Shown here: in pieces, positions 17,036 through 26,365 of the stretch | Layout: each line of letters begins with the position of its first letter | How positions within the stretch are numbered: position 1 is the stretch's first letter | Assembly (NCBI RefSeq): GCF_001440415.1 | Contig: NZ_LLYA01000046.1 | Coordinates: 113,985 to 177,984 of the forward strand | From: Bradyrhizobium retamae | GTDB taxonomy: Bacteria > Pseudomonadota > Alphaproteobacteria > Rhizobiales > Xanthobacteraceae | Direction: 5' to 3' | DNA: 64,000 nt | The notes under the pieces: generated by a model | Told to the model about the DNA's origin: nothing | Database searches by the model: none | What the model saw: the letters and a program-made list of their open reading frames with translations, nothing else | Translations under genes and position numbers: made by a program

Positions 17036-18424
17036 ATGCCGAAAATCGAGAGTGGAAAGCCGCTGCACTGCGTCGAGCTCGTTACGGGCAAAAGCCTTAC
17101 GGGAACGGTCTTGATCTCGGAAGACGAACTCCGCGCCGACATCTACAGCTATACCGGTCATTTTCACATCAATGGCGAGCAACCGGTCTTTCTTCAAACC
17201 GAGAGGAATGAAATCGTCTCCCTGCATTCCAACGTCACGACGATTCCAGGCACGAGTTCGCGCAACATCGCGCCGCTGCGAGAAGCGCGTAGGCAAGAAA
17301 TTCTCTCGAACGTTGCCGTCGTGGGCCATGATTCGTGGCAAGCCGAGGATGGGGTCAAGCGGGTCTCTTTCCAGGTGAAGCACACGAACCAATTGATGCG
17401 CCACGAGAGCAAGGTCAAAGCGATCGGCCGTGCCCGGTTCCCGACAGAAGAGCACCTCACGATCTTCAACGATGCCGCCCAAGGCATGAGGGTTCGCGCA
17501 TGGTATGGCGCGACCTATGGCATGGAGTTCGAAGGGCCGAAAGAGCTCTGGACGATGTTCGGACTCGAATTCGATGAGCCCCAAGGTATCCGGGATTACA
17601 TCGGACACGTATCGGACTATGTGAACTTTCTGTCGTTCTGCTTTGGCGTTCAGCTCAAGCCGTCGTCCATCCGGATCGATCGCCTTTCCTTCGCGCAGAT
17701 GATGGAGGCCATCGAAAAGCACGAATATCCTGGCGACCACGAAGTTCACTATATTTGGCCGGAAGCAGAGGCCGACAACCGCGATCTCTGGGTCGGCGGC
17801 TCGCCAGTGCGATGCTGGGACGATAAAGAGCTCGCCTCCTTCCGGGAGTGCCTCATTGCATGGATGAACCGGGCGGCGGCATGGCGGCGGCCGAACGCGC
17901 TCATGATGACGAGCTTCGGCTTGAAGAACGTTGTCTCATCGGAGCGTCTGCTCAACGCGTGCCGCTGGTTTGAAGATATCCCGATCGCGAAAGCGCAACC
18001 CGTGCTGTCCGGGTCGGATGTCAACGCGATCGCGGCCGTCGCCGCCGCGAAAGCGCAAGAACTCGGTCATGAAGCCGCCATCGGCGAGCGGGTCGCGGGC
18101 GCGATCCGGTGGATCAGGGCGGAAACAGCCGAACAGCAGTTCAGCCGTCTCGTCGGCCTGTTCGAACGAAAGTTCGGCAAAGGTGTCGTGCCAGACGAGG
18201 CCGTCGAGCACCTTAAGCGCGCCACCTACTTCAGAGGCAAAAGCGCTCATGGCCATTTCAATCCGGAGAGCGATGCCCAATTCCGAGCCTTTTCAAAATC
18301 CACGCGGGCGATGGAGTCGCTTTGCTATCTCTTGACGGCGCTCGAGCTGCCGATTTCCGAAGAGGGACGTTCACGGGTCGGGTCGAATTCCGTGCTCCGG
18401 GACTATCGCATGGCCTATGACTAG
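17036..18424 (+). CDS. ApeA-like HEPN protein
   Basis: The 462-aa protein has a long beta-rich N-terminal part like ApeA_NTD1 (starting 'SGKPLHCVELVTGKSLTG') and a helical C-terminal HEPN domain with Arg400 and His405 in 'FRGKSAHGHF', an R-x4-H ribonuclease motif. ApeA-type proteins sense phage infection and abort it by RNA cleavage. AAGG lies about eight bases before the ATG. The next gene follows after 24 bp and is also HEPN-like, so the two probably form an operon. Family assignment is by architecture; the target RNA is unknown. Confidence 0.75.
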   Translation: MPKIESGKPLHCVELVTGKSLTGTVLISEDELRADIYSYTGHFHINGEQPVFLQTERNEIVSLHSNVTTIPGTSSRNIAPLREARRQEILSNVAVVGHDSWQAEDGVKRVSFQVKHTNQLMRHESKVKAIGRARFPTEEHLTIFNDAAQGMRVRAWYGATYGMEFEGPKELWTMFGLEFDEPQGIRDYIGHVSDYVNFLSFCFGVQLKPSSIRIDRLSFAQMMEAIEKHEYPGDHEVHYIWPEAEADNRDLWVGGSPVRCWDDKELASFRECLIAWMNRAAAWRRPNALMMTSFGLKNVVSSERLLNACRWFEDIPIAKAQPVLSGSDVNAIAAVAAAKAQELGHEAAIGERVAGAIRWIRAETAEQQFSRLVGLFERKFGKGVVPDEAVEHLKRATYFRGKSAHGHFNPESDAQFRAFSKSTRAMESLCYLLTALELPISEEGRSRVGSNSVLRDYRMAYD

Positions 18425-18448
18425 AGTGCCAACGGAAAGAGAGTTGCG

Positions 18449-19876
18449 ATGTATGCCAAGAATCTTGCCCGTATCCTAGGCCTCCTCTGTCAGAACAGCG
18501 ATGTCTCGCACAGCACGCCGCAGGAGCTCGATGAACGTTTCGACTCCCTGCGCCGGTACGGCCGGCTCCCGCGCGGACGCGAGCGTCGTGAGGAGAAACT
18601 CTCTCACCAACACATTGCCGCTGCCGTTTTTGGGCTCGTCCCAACGCATCCCGGCTGGGCGGGGCATGTGGCCATCGTCCTGGGCGGACTACGCCCCGTA
18701 GGAGGCTCCGGCGCGTCCTTTTTCGAAGCAGAGACCATTAGCGACGTTGTCGCCACGCTCCTGACAAACGAAGAAGCCCGGAAGAGCTTCATCCGCATGA
18801 CGCTGACCGTCGCCGAGACCGGCATCAACAGCAATGGCGGGGCGGAAGTCGTTTATCAGCGCGACGGGCAAAAGCGCCAAGCGCATTTCGTGCAAAAGGA
18901 AGCCGTTTCGCTTCTATCGGCCGGGAGCGAGGTCGGTTTCGACCCGGACCGCCAAATGAATGCGCCCGCAATGCGCGCGATGGCGTTTACGAATGAGTTC
19001 TTCCGCCGCCTCGCGCAGGAATGTGAGCTCGCCGAGCGCTTTCCCGCGCCTGTCGAGGGCGATGGCTCGGAATACGATGCCGAAGACGCCGAGCGGAAAC
19101 GCTACCAGAAACTCGGCGTGCGCAATAATTCCCACTTCCTTCATATCGGGGTCGATAACCAGGTCACATGGCCCAAAGAGGAGCGGCTTATCACCTTCGA
19201 CCAATACCAGCTGGTTCTCATGCCGAAGACCAAGGAGCATGTGCAATCGGTGCACATCGATCTCGTGGCCAACCGTGTCGACGAGCGAACGGCGATGACG
19301 GTCATCAATCGCTTCCTTAGCGTGATGGCATGGTGCGACGATAATTTTGCAATCGCAGGATTCGGCTGGTCGGGGAATCCCGTCCCGGTTCCGGTAACCA
19401 AGCGCGACCTCGCCTTCACGACGGCGCATGAATACATCTTCGACCGGAAGATACCGGGCTCCGAGGAAGCGCGGCGCGCGCTCGCACTCTTCCGGGAAGC
19501 GCGCAATGCCCAACAAAACGGATTCGTCAGCTACGCGGTGCTGAACTACTACAAAATTATCGAGATCCGGAATCCTGGCAAGGAGGCGGCGCGCAAATGG
19601 TTTCTCGCTAATTTCGAGGCGTTGCGCGCCACCTCGAGGAACAACGTTGACATTAGCCGCTTCCTCGCTTTGTGTGGCAACGAACCGCCACACAAATACA
19701 TTCACGATTCCTGCCGCATTGCGGTGGCGCATGCAGGCAAGCACTCAAAGTCCGATCCCGACGATGCTCACGAGATTGTTCGCCTGCACACGGCCGCCCG
19801 CGTCATGCACCTGCTGGCACGCCGCTTCATCGAGCAGGAATTTGCGATTTCGGACGTGATGTACTCGAGCGATTGA
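18449..19876 (+). CDS. MauJ-like HEPN protein
   Basis: A 475-aa protein resembling the family labelled methylamine-utilisation protein MauJ: 'ALFREARNAQQNGFVSYAVLNYYKIIEI' region around 345-375 (given here as location), and a C-terminal 'CRIAVAHAGKHS' with Arg423 and His428, again R-x4-H. There is no methylamine gene cluster here, so the name is misleading; the Arg/His motif and the preceding ApeA-like HEPN gene suggest a ribonuclease or HEPN regulator in a defence operon. No membrane segment. Confidence 0.7.
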   Translation: MYAKNLARILGLLCQNSDVSHSTPQELDERFDSLRRYGRLPRGRERREEKLSHQHIAAAVFGLVPTHPGWAGHVAIVLGGLRPVGGSGASFFEAETISDVVATLLTNEEARKSFIRMTLTVAETGINSNGGAEVVYQRDGQKRQAHFVQKEAVSLLSAGSEVGFDPDRQMNAPAMRAMAFTNEFFRRLAQECELAERFPAPVEGDGSEYDAEDAERKRYQKLGVRNNSHFLHIGVDNQVTWPKEERLITFDQYQLVLMPKTKEHVQSVHIDLVANRVDERTAMTVINRFLSVMAWCDDNFAIAGFGWSGNPVPVPVTKRDLAFTTAHEYIFDRKIPGSEEARRALALFREARNAQQNGFVSYAVLNYYKIIEIRNPGKEAARKWFLANFEALRATSRNNVDISRFLALCGNEPPHKYIHDSCRIAVAHAGKHSKSDPDDAHEIVRLHTAARVMHLLARRFIEQEFAISDVMYSSD

Positions 19877-19976
19877 CCGCAGTCTTCTAGGGAAAGCCCG
19901 GCGCGAAGCGGAAGCGGCCATAGGCACAACACCGAGATAAGGTCGACCGACGCGTCGGCAAAATGGACTTCTAATC

Positions 19977-21050
19977 TCAAGGTTGGAAGATGGAGATACC
20001 CGGCACGGCAACGTCGCCATCATGGATAAATGCCACGCTTTGGAAGGCTCGCGTAATCCCGACGTAAACTTCATCTGCGGAGCCCGCGACATGAGCCGGA
20101 TTGCCGGTCGTCAGCCATTTTGTGATTCCACCATAGGGCACGATCAACACCCGCTCGAAACCCAAGCCCTTTACCATGCCAAAATTCTCGGCTTCGAGAC
20201 CCGCGCCGAAACGGCGATCTAACCGGAGAAGCTGTGGCGCGTGGCGCCTTCGGTATTCATCGACATCCACCCGACGAACCGCAAACACGCCGTCATGCGC
20301 CGTTTGCCGCTCGTTCTTGGATTCTGCTGTGGGAAGATCAGGAAAAATCATATCGGCAACGTCGCAGATGGCCTGAATGCAGCGGCGGCTCTTGGCCAGA
20401 AAAGTCACGTCACATAAACCCGCCTTCTTCCAGGCTTCGGCCTTTACTAGGAAGCCGCGCCCGCAGAATTTCTTATTCTTCGGGGCGTAACTCGTGCGAT
20501 AGGTCGATTGCCGAACGTCACCAACCAGGGTGACCCCGATGGGCGAGCGAAACAACGCTTCGAGCACGTCGATATCGAATCCGGCAAGATCTTGGACTTC
20601 GTCCACGAAAATATGAGCGTACATGTCCTTGAGGCGGGCCAGCACCCGTCCGCCGCTCGCCGTATTGCACAGCAGAGCAAATTCCCCGAGGCGGTCGGAA
20701 TAGACCTCATTGTCGCGATCACAGTAGTACCCGGCGACGTCGGTTTTCTTGACATAGGTGCGCGTGGCTCCTTTGGCAAAGTGGACGCCGGCAATTCTCT
20801 CATCGTGGACGCAGCCCTGGTAGGGACGCGCCAATTCATGCAAAACGAAGGTGTACCAAGGATACACCGTTATTTCAGGCGGGATGCATCCATTTAGCTG
20901 GATGATCTTTCGATTGATTTCCTCGACGTTCTTGAGCGTAAACGTCGTGATCGCCACCTTCCGCGGGCGCATGGCGAGCGCGTCTGTGACGATCTCAGTC
21001 GTCTTGCCTGCCCCGGCAGAAGCGAGGACGACCTTATTCGACGGCGGCAT
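19977..21050 (-). CDS. gajB: GajB-like UvrD-family helicase (Gabija)
   Basis: 357 aa from the ATG at 21050. Superfamily 1 motifs are in order: 'LASAGAGKTT' (P-loop), 'ITTFTLKN', 'IFVDEVQD' (Walker B), 'VGDVRQSTY', 'KGLGFERVLIVP' and 'YVGITRA' (motif VI). The ATG is preferred over the longer frame from 21104 because it leaves only a 17-bp overlap with the gajA stop at 21034. GajB senses nucleotide depletion or DNA and activates the GajA nuclease. The protein is somewhat shorter than the roughly 500 residues of characterised GajB, but all helicase motifs are present. Confidence 0.85.
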   Translation of the reverse strand: MPPSNKVVLASAGAGKTTEIVTDALAMRPRKVAITTFTLKNVEEINRKIIQLNGCIPPEITVYPWYTFVLHELARPYQGCVHDERIAGVHFAKGATRTYVKKTDVAGYYCDRDNEVYSDRLGEFALLCNTASGGRVLARLKDMYAHIFVDEVQDLAGFDIDVLEALFRSPIGVTLVGDVRQSTYRTSYAPKNKKFCGRGFLVKAEAWKKAGLCDVTFLAKSRRCIQAICDVADMIFPDLPTAESKNERQTAHDGVFAVRRVDVDEYRRRHAPQLLRLDRRFGAGLEAENFGMVKGLGFERVLIVPYGGITKWLTTGNPAHVAGSADEVYVGITRAFQSVAFIHDGDVAVPGISIFQP

Positions 21051-22635
21051 TGATGTAGCCGGGAAACGCCAAAGTTTCGCTTGTATCAAATAACTTGAGC
21101 GCAACGTCCGTCTTGTTGGCCGGCTTGGTCATATAGGCGATCAGTTCTTCCGATGTCCCGTAGGAAGTCCCCAATATCCCGTTGAGGGTCCCGAGGTTAT
21201 TCGCCTTGAGCATCTGCGGCTCCAGCGTCGGATAGGCCTCATCGGTATCGTAGCGGATGCTGATCGGTCCGGGGGCCAGGTAGTCCGCGTACTTGGCCTT
21301 GAGGGCAGCCACATCGCCGTCGTTATCCGTCACAACATCCGTTTTGATGCCCAGCCGTTTCGCGATCTCAAGAAAACGCTTGAACGCGAGCCCTTTGACG
21401 GAAATGACGTCGACGCCCTTTTCAAGCGGACTCGCACCGTGCTTGGCATGAAATGCCTTCTGGACGATGAGTTCGTCTGACGGGCCTTCGACGAGAATGC
21501 TTCTTTTGCTCAAGAGCAGCCGTAGCGTGTCGTGCCCCGGCAGTTTCTTGAAATATTCATAAGTATCTTGGGAAAGGTCATTCAAACGGATGGACACGCC
21601 ATCTCTGAATAGAATGACGTTGTTTATGCCAAGCTTGTTCAGGACAAAGCTAGAATGCGTCGTAATGATAAGCTGGCGGGCGCCCGCCTTCTTCGTGATG
21701 GCATTGATTAGCCCATGAAGGCGCGGGTATGACAGGTGGTTTTCGGGCTCCTCGATCAGGAAGACATTGGCCCCCGAGCCGTTCTCAAGCGCGAGCTTGA
21801 TTTTGACGGTATTTTGCTCGCCCTTGCCGACAAGCGTGATCGGTACGTCATCCAGGCTCGGCATCACAGCCGCTTCCCATCCTCCGCGCGCCGTGGGATC
21901 AAGCGTCATCGTGAGAGTCTTTTCGGATATCTCGCCGTGCCGCTCGGCGAGCTTCTCGTTGATCTGCTGGATACTGTCGTCGCCAAGAAACAGCTCCCTG
22001 AGCTTTCGGTAAGCAACCGATAGCTGGACCTGCTCCTTCGTCGGCAGCGCTTCGCGGATTAGGCCGGTGACGTAGCGATTGGCCCCGGTTACTGTCGTAA
22101 TCCGGCTTGCATCCACGATAACCGGAGATAGCGGGATATGGCGCGGCAGAACGGCCTTGCGCGCGAATGAGTAACAAACGGCCTGGTAGTATTCGACCGG
22201 GATGGAGCGGACGTCTTTCGGCTTCGCGATGTAATTGACGTACGCGTCCTTGTAAGCGTCGTTGAACCCGATGGAGTAAATGATGCCCGAGGCCTCCGCT
22301 GGCTTCTCGGAATGATTATCGCCCCTGAATTCGGCAAGCCCCGGGATATCGCTGAAGAACAATTCGATCGTAATGCTCGGAAGCAGCGCGGGCTTGCCTT
22401 CGTGGAGGGCGAACAAATAGGCGCGTGTCGCTTGCATGGAAAAGAGAAACGGATGCAGCTCTTGGGCGATCGGCCGCCCGTTCAGCGACCCTGTCAGCGC
22501 GAGGCTGATGGCTTCAAGAAGGGTCGATTTTCCGGCTTCGTTGTCGCCGACGAGAATATTCAGGCCGTCCTGGAAGGTGATATCGCAGTGCGCGAGCGAA
22601 CGGTAGTTCCTAATCTTGGCCTTCGTGATGTGCAT
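21034..22635 (-). CDS. gajA: GajA-like OLD-family nuclease (Gabija)
   Basis: 533 aa with an ABC-type ATPase domain ('NYRSLAHCDITFQDGLNILVG' region followed by P-loop GDNEAGKST; 'VFLIEEPENHLSY' Walker B; 'IITTHSSFVLN') and a C-terminal TOPRIM domain ('ILVEGPSDELIVQKA' and 'VTDNDGD'). This is the OLD-endonuclease architecture of GajA. Paired with the overlapping UvrD-like helicase downstream, it makes a standard two-gene Gabija anti-phage system: GajA nicks DNA and is restrained by ATP. It is transcribed from the minus strand, convergent with the MauJ-like gene. Confidence 0.9.
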   Translation of the reverse strand: MHITKAKIRNYRSLAHCDITFQDGLNILVGDNEAGKSTLLEAISLALTGSLNGRPIAQELHPFLFSMQATRAYLFALHEGKPALLPSITIELFFSDIPGLAEFRGDNHSEKPAEASGIIYSIGFNDAYKDAYVNYIAKPKDVRSIPVEYYQAVCYSFARKAVLPRHIPLSPVIVDASRITTVTGANRYVTGLIREALPTKEQVQLSVAYRKLRELFLGDDSIQQINEKLAERHGEISEKTLTMTLDPTARGGWEAAVMPSLDDVPITLVGKGEQNTVKIKLALENGSGANVFLIEEPENHLSYPRLHGLINAITKKAGARQLIITTHSSFVLNKLGINNVILFRDGVSIRLNDLSQDTYEYFKKLPGHDTLRLLLSKRSILVEGPSDELIVQKAFHAKHGASPLEKGVDVISVKGLAFKRFLEIAKRLGIKTDVVTDNDGDVAALKAKYADYLAPGPISIRYDTDEAYPTLEPQMLKANNLGTLNGILGTSYGTSEELIAYMTKPANKTDVALKLFDTSETLAFPGYINAAVE

Positions 22636-22988
22636 ATGGATGTAGTACCCCCTTCGCTCCCCTGACGGAGAGTGTCGGACGAACCGGACACATGCAACCC
22701 CTACGCGAGCCCGCGCACCTCTAATTTAGTTGCTTGCCCCACCGGGGAATGGCCTGAGACGCTCCGGCGGCCCGGTTCACGAATGTCCACGGCAACGCCA
22801 CAAGCGCCCCAAGCAATCTTTCACAAGCGAATACATACAAGCGCGGCTAGTCGGGTGCGGGACCGGTCGGGAGGACCCAATCGTGACCAGCTTACTCCTT
22901 GAGCCTTGCAAGGAGCTTTTCCTAACACAGAGCGCATCGATGCACCGCGCTCATGATCCGAAGATGATCGGCCACGACCCAAAGCGGA
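22636..22988. other. Intergenic region upstream of gajA
   Basis: About 350 bp without a credible gene. It should contain the gajA promoter on the minus strand. Short frames here have no start, no recognisable content and no ribosome-binding site. I see no repeat or RNA structure that stands out. Confidence 0.5.
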
Positions 22989-23285
22989 AAAGCGCAGAAT
23001 ATCGACATCACCCAGTTCGAAAACCAGTTGGAGACGTTCAAAACCGGGTTCGCCAAGAACTACGACCTGGCCTCCCGAAACTTCCAGACGGCGATCACCG
23101 AGATTGATAAATCTATCGATCATCTGCAGAAGACGAAGGATGCGTTGATCGGGGCGGACCGCAATCTGCGCCTTGCGAATGACAAGGCGCAGGACGTGAC
23201 GATCAAAAAGCTGACCCGGGGCAACCCCACGATGGCGGCGAAATTTGCGGAGCTCAAAAGCCATACCGCTGAAGCTGCGGAGTAA
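22989..23285 (+). pseudogene. Coiled-coil protein associated with DUF2130, 5' end missing
   Basis: An open frame from about 22989 reads '[21 protein letters not shown]' at its start and ends with '[20 protein letters not shown]' followed by '[14 protein letters not shown]'. It is a conserved small helical protein, which I recall as a partner of DUF2130 genes. There is no ATG, only a TTG at 23028 inside the conserved part, and an in-frame stop just upstream at 22965, so the start appears lost. A DUF2130 gene does lie 600 bp away, on the other side of boundary dyad D. Confidence 0.5.
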
Positions 23286-23352
23286 ATCCTAGGCCAGGTC
23301 AGGCAGAACATACCGTGACGTAACATGGTGTGATCACATTTACGATTTAAGG

Positions 23353-23378
23353 TTCGGCGCCGGAAGGCCGGCGCTGAA
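23353..23378. repeat. GC-rich hairpin between the coiled-coil fragment and dyad D
   Basis: TTCGGCGCCGG and CCGGCGCTGAA (with one G-U pair) form an 11-bp stem around the loop AAGG. No run of T follows on either strand, so it is a poor intrinsic terminator; it could be a terminator of reduced strength or a protein-binding hairpin. Confidence 0.45.
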
Positions 23379-23490
23379 TCGAAGATATGGCCGAGCCAGG
23401 CGACGGATTAACGCGAGCGACCGTGCAATTAAAAGGGCTGCGTAGAGATTGCGAGTGACCAATAAATGGTCGCAACGGACCTATTCTGGC

Positions 23491-23522
23491 ACTGATAAGG
23501 TTTCTAACAAAGGCTTATCAGT
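23491..23522. repeat. Boundary dyad D
   Basis: 32-bp dyad with perfect 9-bp outer arms ACTGATAAG and CTTATCAGT and 14 nt between. Inner arms GTTT and AAGG only partly match. It separates module III (ending with Gabija and the coiled-coil fragment) from module IV. Confidence 0.82.
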
Positions 23523-23869
23523 GAATGTGGCCAGGTTCGATGCTTCTCGGGCGCGCCATCCTCGCGAACGTGTTGTGGTCCCAAAGAGCCCGCTATCGGA
23601 GGCAAAAAACTTGCAATTATCGAATATTCCTGGCGTTTCGCACGATGCCGCCGGTAATCTCTATCCGATCATTTCGGATATGCCGCCGTGCGGTTCTGAG
23701 GCCGAGCCGATCAACGAGCGCTTCGGGAAGCTGGCACACACGAGGTCTACCGCGTAGCCTGCAATCTCGTGAACGGCTTGCCGCTGCGCTACCTGAATGA
23801 CGAGTCCCGTCGCGACGAGAAGGCCGCTTCGCGATGAGGATGCATTGAGAGGTCTTCCCGATCTCCGAC
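23523..23869. other. Sequence after dyad D without an intact gene
   Basis: Short plus-strand stretches look like old coding DNA: one frame reads 'IPGVSHDAAGNLYPIIS' and another, further on, 'VYRVACNLVNGLPLRYLNDE', ending at a TGA near 23839. The two parts are in different frames and neither has a start. I do not recognise the protein. It may be another gene broken beside a boundary dyad. Confidence 0.3.
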
Positions 23870-25051
23870 CTAGGCAGAACGCATCAATGATCCGTGAGGT
23901 TTAACGAGCGCCAGCTCGGTCCGGTACTTCAGGGAATTTAGAGAGGCGTTCCGCAGCAGCGTGATCATCGGCAGGAAGAACTGCGGCCGAATGACATACA
24001 TCTTCGGATAACGGTGGAAGACGTCGACGATACCCGTGTTGTATAGTTCGCTGTCGGGTTCGAGCAACGAGACCAGGATGGCATATTCGCAGCCCTTCTC
24101 GGTGCGATCCCGGTCAAGTTCCTTGAGGAAGTCCTCGTTCTTACTCTTCGTCGCGGTTCTATCGCTCTCGTTCTTCATCTCGAACATGATCGAGATGATC
24201 TCGGTGCCAGCCTCGTCCGAGTCGCGGAAAATGTAATCGCCCTTGCTGCCGGTCCGGGCGTCGTTGTCTTTCTCAAAATAGGCTCGCGGAAACGCCATCG
24301 ACCGCACCCGGTTGAACTCGGTCTCGCAGTGCTGCTCAAGGGTCTCACCAACCATCTTGGTTGAGAGACGGGCCTTCATATCTTTGAGGCGCTCGATCGC
24401 GTCATCACGATCCTTGATCTGGGTTTCATACTTGTCCTTGAGCGATTGCTCAGAGAGTTGCTTTTCAAGCTGTATCTGCTTGATGCCGTTTTTCAGTTCA
24501 TCGCGCTCTTTCTCGATGGCACCGACGGCTTCGGTCACGGCGAGCTTTTTCTCCAGCTCGACGGCCTGGAGCTTAGCCTTCAGCTGTTGGATTTCCTCTT
24601 CTTTGGCAGCCGAGATCTTGTGCAGCTCGCCGGCCAGGAGTGCCTCGGCAAGCTCTGATGCAGCTTTCTTCTCCCGTTCCGCTTGCGCGAGCGCGTTCGC
24701 CAGCGTGTCGCGCTCCTTTTCGACCGCACTGAGTGCTTCGGTAACCGCGAGCTTCTGAGAGACCTCACTCGCCTCCAGCTTGGACTTCAACTCGTGGATT
24801 TCGGTGTCCTTGGCAGCCGCGGTCTTCTGCAAATCGCCGCTGACCTGGGCTTTGGCCAATTCAACAGCGCTCAGCTTGTCGCGCTCGGCCAATTCCAGCC
24901 GTTCGTGGAGCTGCTGTGCGAAATCGGCATCACGGACCTGCTTTAGGATATCCGCGTAACCTGACTCATCGACCTTGAAGGCCTTGGCACAGTGGGGACA
25001 GATGATCTCGTGCATGGTTCCTGTCCGGATCTGGGCGGCTGCTGTTGTCAT
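23870..25051 (-). CDS. DUF2130 protein with coiled coil
   Basis: 393 aa. The N-terminus has a small zinc-binding motif 'ICPHCAKAF', then a long heptad-rich coiled coil (about 40-210) and a C-terminal DUF2130 domain with 'YIFRDSDEAGTEIISIMFEMKNE', containing the 'FEMKNE' strand expected of a restriction-endonuclease-like fold. The role of DUF2130 is not established; its fold suggests a nuclease. ATG 25051 is used; ATG 25015 just before the zinc motif is a possible alternative with AGGA close upstream. It is transcribed toward boundary dyad D. Confidence 0.82.
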   Translation of the reverse strand: MTTAAAQIRTGTMHEIICPHCAKAFKVDESGYADILKQVRDADFAQQLHERLELAERDKLSAVELAKAQVSGDLQKTAAAKDTEIHELKSKLEASEVSQKLAVTEALSAVEKERDTLANALAQAEREKKAASELAEALLAGELHKISAAKEEEIQQLKAKLQAVELEKKLAVTEAVGAIEKERDELKNGIKQIQLEKQLSEQSLKDKYETQIKDRDDAIERLKDMKARLSTKMVGETLEQHCETEFNRVRSMAFPRAYFEKDNDARTGSKGDYIFRDSDEAGTEIISIMFEMKNESDRTATKSKNEDFLKELDRDRTEKGCEYAILVSLLEPDSELYNTGIVDVFHRYPKMYVIRPQFFLPMITLLRNASLNSLKYRTELALVKPHGSLMRSA

Positions 25052-25425
25052 TCAAGCAAAGGCTAGCGCCGGCAGAATCGCCCTACCGCCATTAGAACAA
25101 AATTAGAACAAGGAAATTTGGAGGGTCAAGTCGGAAGCAGCGATTTTGGGCATTATGACCTGGGAATCCCCCGGTTTCCGATGAAGCCCGCGGCTTCAGT
25201 CGAACTGGCAGGTGAAGACTCCGAGGGCCCTTGGAATGTGCGTGTGGTCTGTTGCGGCATGAATTCCGGCCCTATCACACGACCCAGCCGGACAGGATAG
25301 GCCGACACCAAGGAAAGAATGCCGAGATTGAACCGCAAAACTCAGTCACACCTTGTCCGGACGCCAAACCCGACGTCTGGAAAGCGCTTTCCATAACTTG
25401 CTTGGCGGCTTGCCCCCCGCCTCCG
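25052..25425. other. Intergenic region between DUF2130 and XRE genes
   Basis: About 370 bp, AT-richer near 25095-25120 (two close copies of ATTAGAACAA, suggesting promoter or operator function for the DUF2130 gene). No gene, hairpin or RNA was recognised in the remainder. Confidence 0.4.
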
Positions 25426-26118
25426 CTAGAAAAGCTTGGTCTTGCGCGGCACATAGAGGTGTTCGAGCTTTTTGGTCGCCGGGACGACCACCAGGTAGCT
25501 CAGGGTCATCGACATCGGAGTCTTGTCGGCCCAGTTCTCACCAACGAATTTGCGGTCATACTTGGCCGTGTAGACGATGGCGCCCTCGGCCTTCAGGGCT
25601 TTGAGCATATCATCGAGCTCGTTGGCGAATGTCAGGCTGCTGGCGGCGGAGAGATCATCGAGCTCGCCTACGTCGCGCACATAGTCGGCGAACGTGGCGG
25701 CGATTTCCTTGGTCTCGCGGTTGAGATCAGGGCTTATGTCGAACAAGGCCGCGTCGTTGCCCTGGGCGAACCGGATGGCTTCCTCTCCAGAGCTGACGAG
25801 CTGCGCCGCGAGGCGCGTCTGGTCGGGATGCTGGTCATCGACCTGCTTCTGCTGGATGACCCTCAGGTCATCGAAGAAGCCAAGCACTGTCGCGGCAAAC
25901 TTCGGATCGTCGAAGATGTCCTGGTCGCCGTATCCCAGCGCCTTGGCCAGACTGCGGCGCGAGCCGATCTGGACAGTCTCGCCGGCCTCGAAGCGTTGCA
26001 CAGTCCGCACGGTGATGCCGGCGGCCTCGGCCAGCGCCTCTTGCGATAGATGCTGGGCTTCGCGAACACAGCGCGCCCAGAGGCCCAGAAGTTTGGGGTC
26101 AAGCAAAGTGGTTGTCAT
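25426..26118 (-). CDS. XRE-family regulator with C-terminal domain
   Basis: 230 aa from the ATG at 26118, which has AGGAGG six bases upstream; the longer open frame lacks support. Residues about 12-70 form a helix-turn-helix ('REAQHLSQEALAEAAGITVRT' region, 'QRFEAGETV'). The C-terminal 150 residues are helical with 'ATFADYVRDVGELDD' and end in a basic 'VPRKTKLF'. It diverges from the large helicase-nuclease gene across 247 bp and is the obvious candidate to control it. Function of the C-terminal part is not recognised. Confidence 0.75.
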   Translation of the reverse strand: MTTTLLDPKLLGLWARCVREAQHLSQEALAEAAGITVRTVQRFEAGETVQIGSRRSLAKALGYGDQDIFDDPKFAATVLGFFDDLRVIQQKQVDDQHPDQTRLAAQLVSSGEEAIRFAQGNDAALFDISPDLNRETKEIAATFADYVRDVGELDDLSAASSLTFANELDDMLKALKAEGAIVYTAKYDRKFVGENWADKTPMSMTLSYLVVVPATKKLEHLYVPRKTKLF

Positions 26119-26365
26119 GAAGTCCTCCTGTGCGAACAACATAGGCGCGCGCGGCGAGGTCGAACACGACAGAATGCCGACAATTGGCCGACACTCCACG
26201 TAACCAGCTGACTAAATTGATTATTTTCAGGCTACCACGCGACTGCGGTCGCGCACCTTCCACAGCCTGAGGATGCTCGTTCGCCCGCACTCCCTTTCCG
26301 GTGTATTCTATCGCCGGGGAATCGGAAATGGCTGAGGAAAGCAGTCTCGGGGCTGCCAACATATT

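Noticed and set aside
18449..19876. Methylamine utilisation role from MauJ similarity
   Set aside because: No mau genes are nearby, and the R-x4-H motif plus the ApeA-like neighbour fit a HEPN/defence role better.
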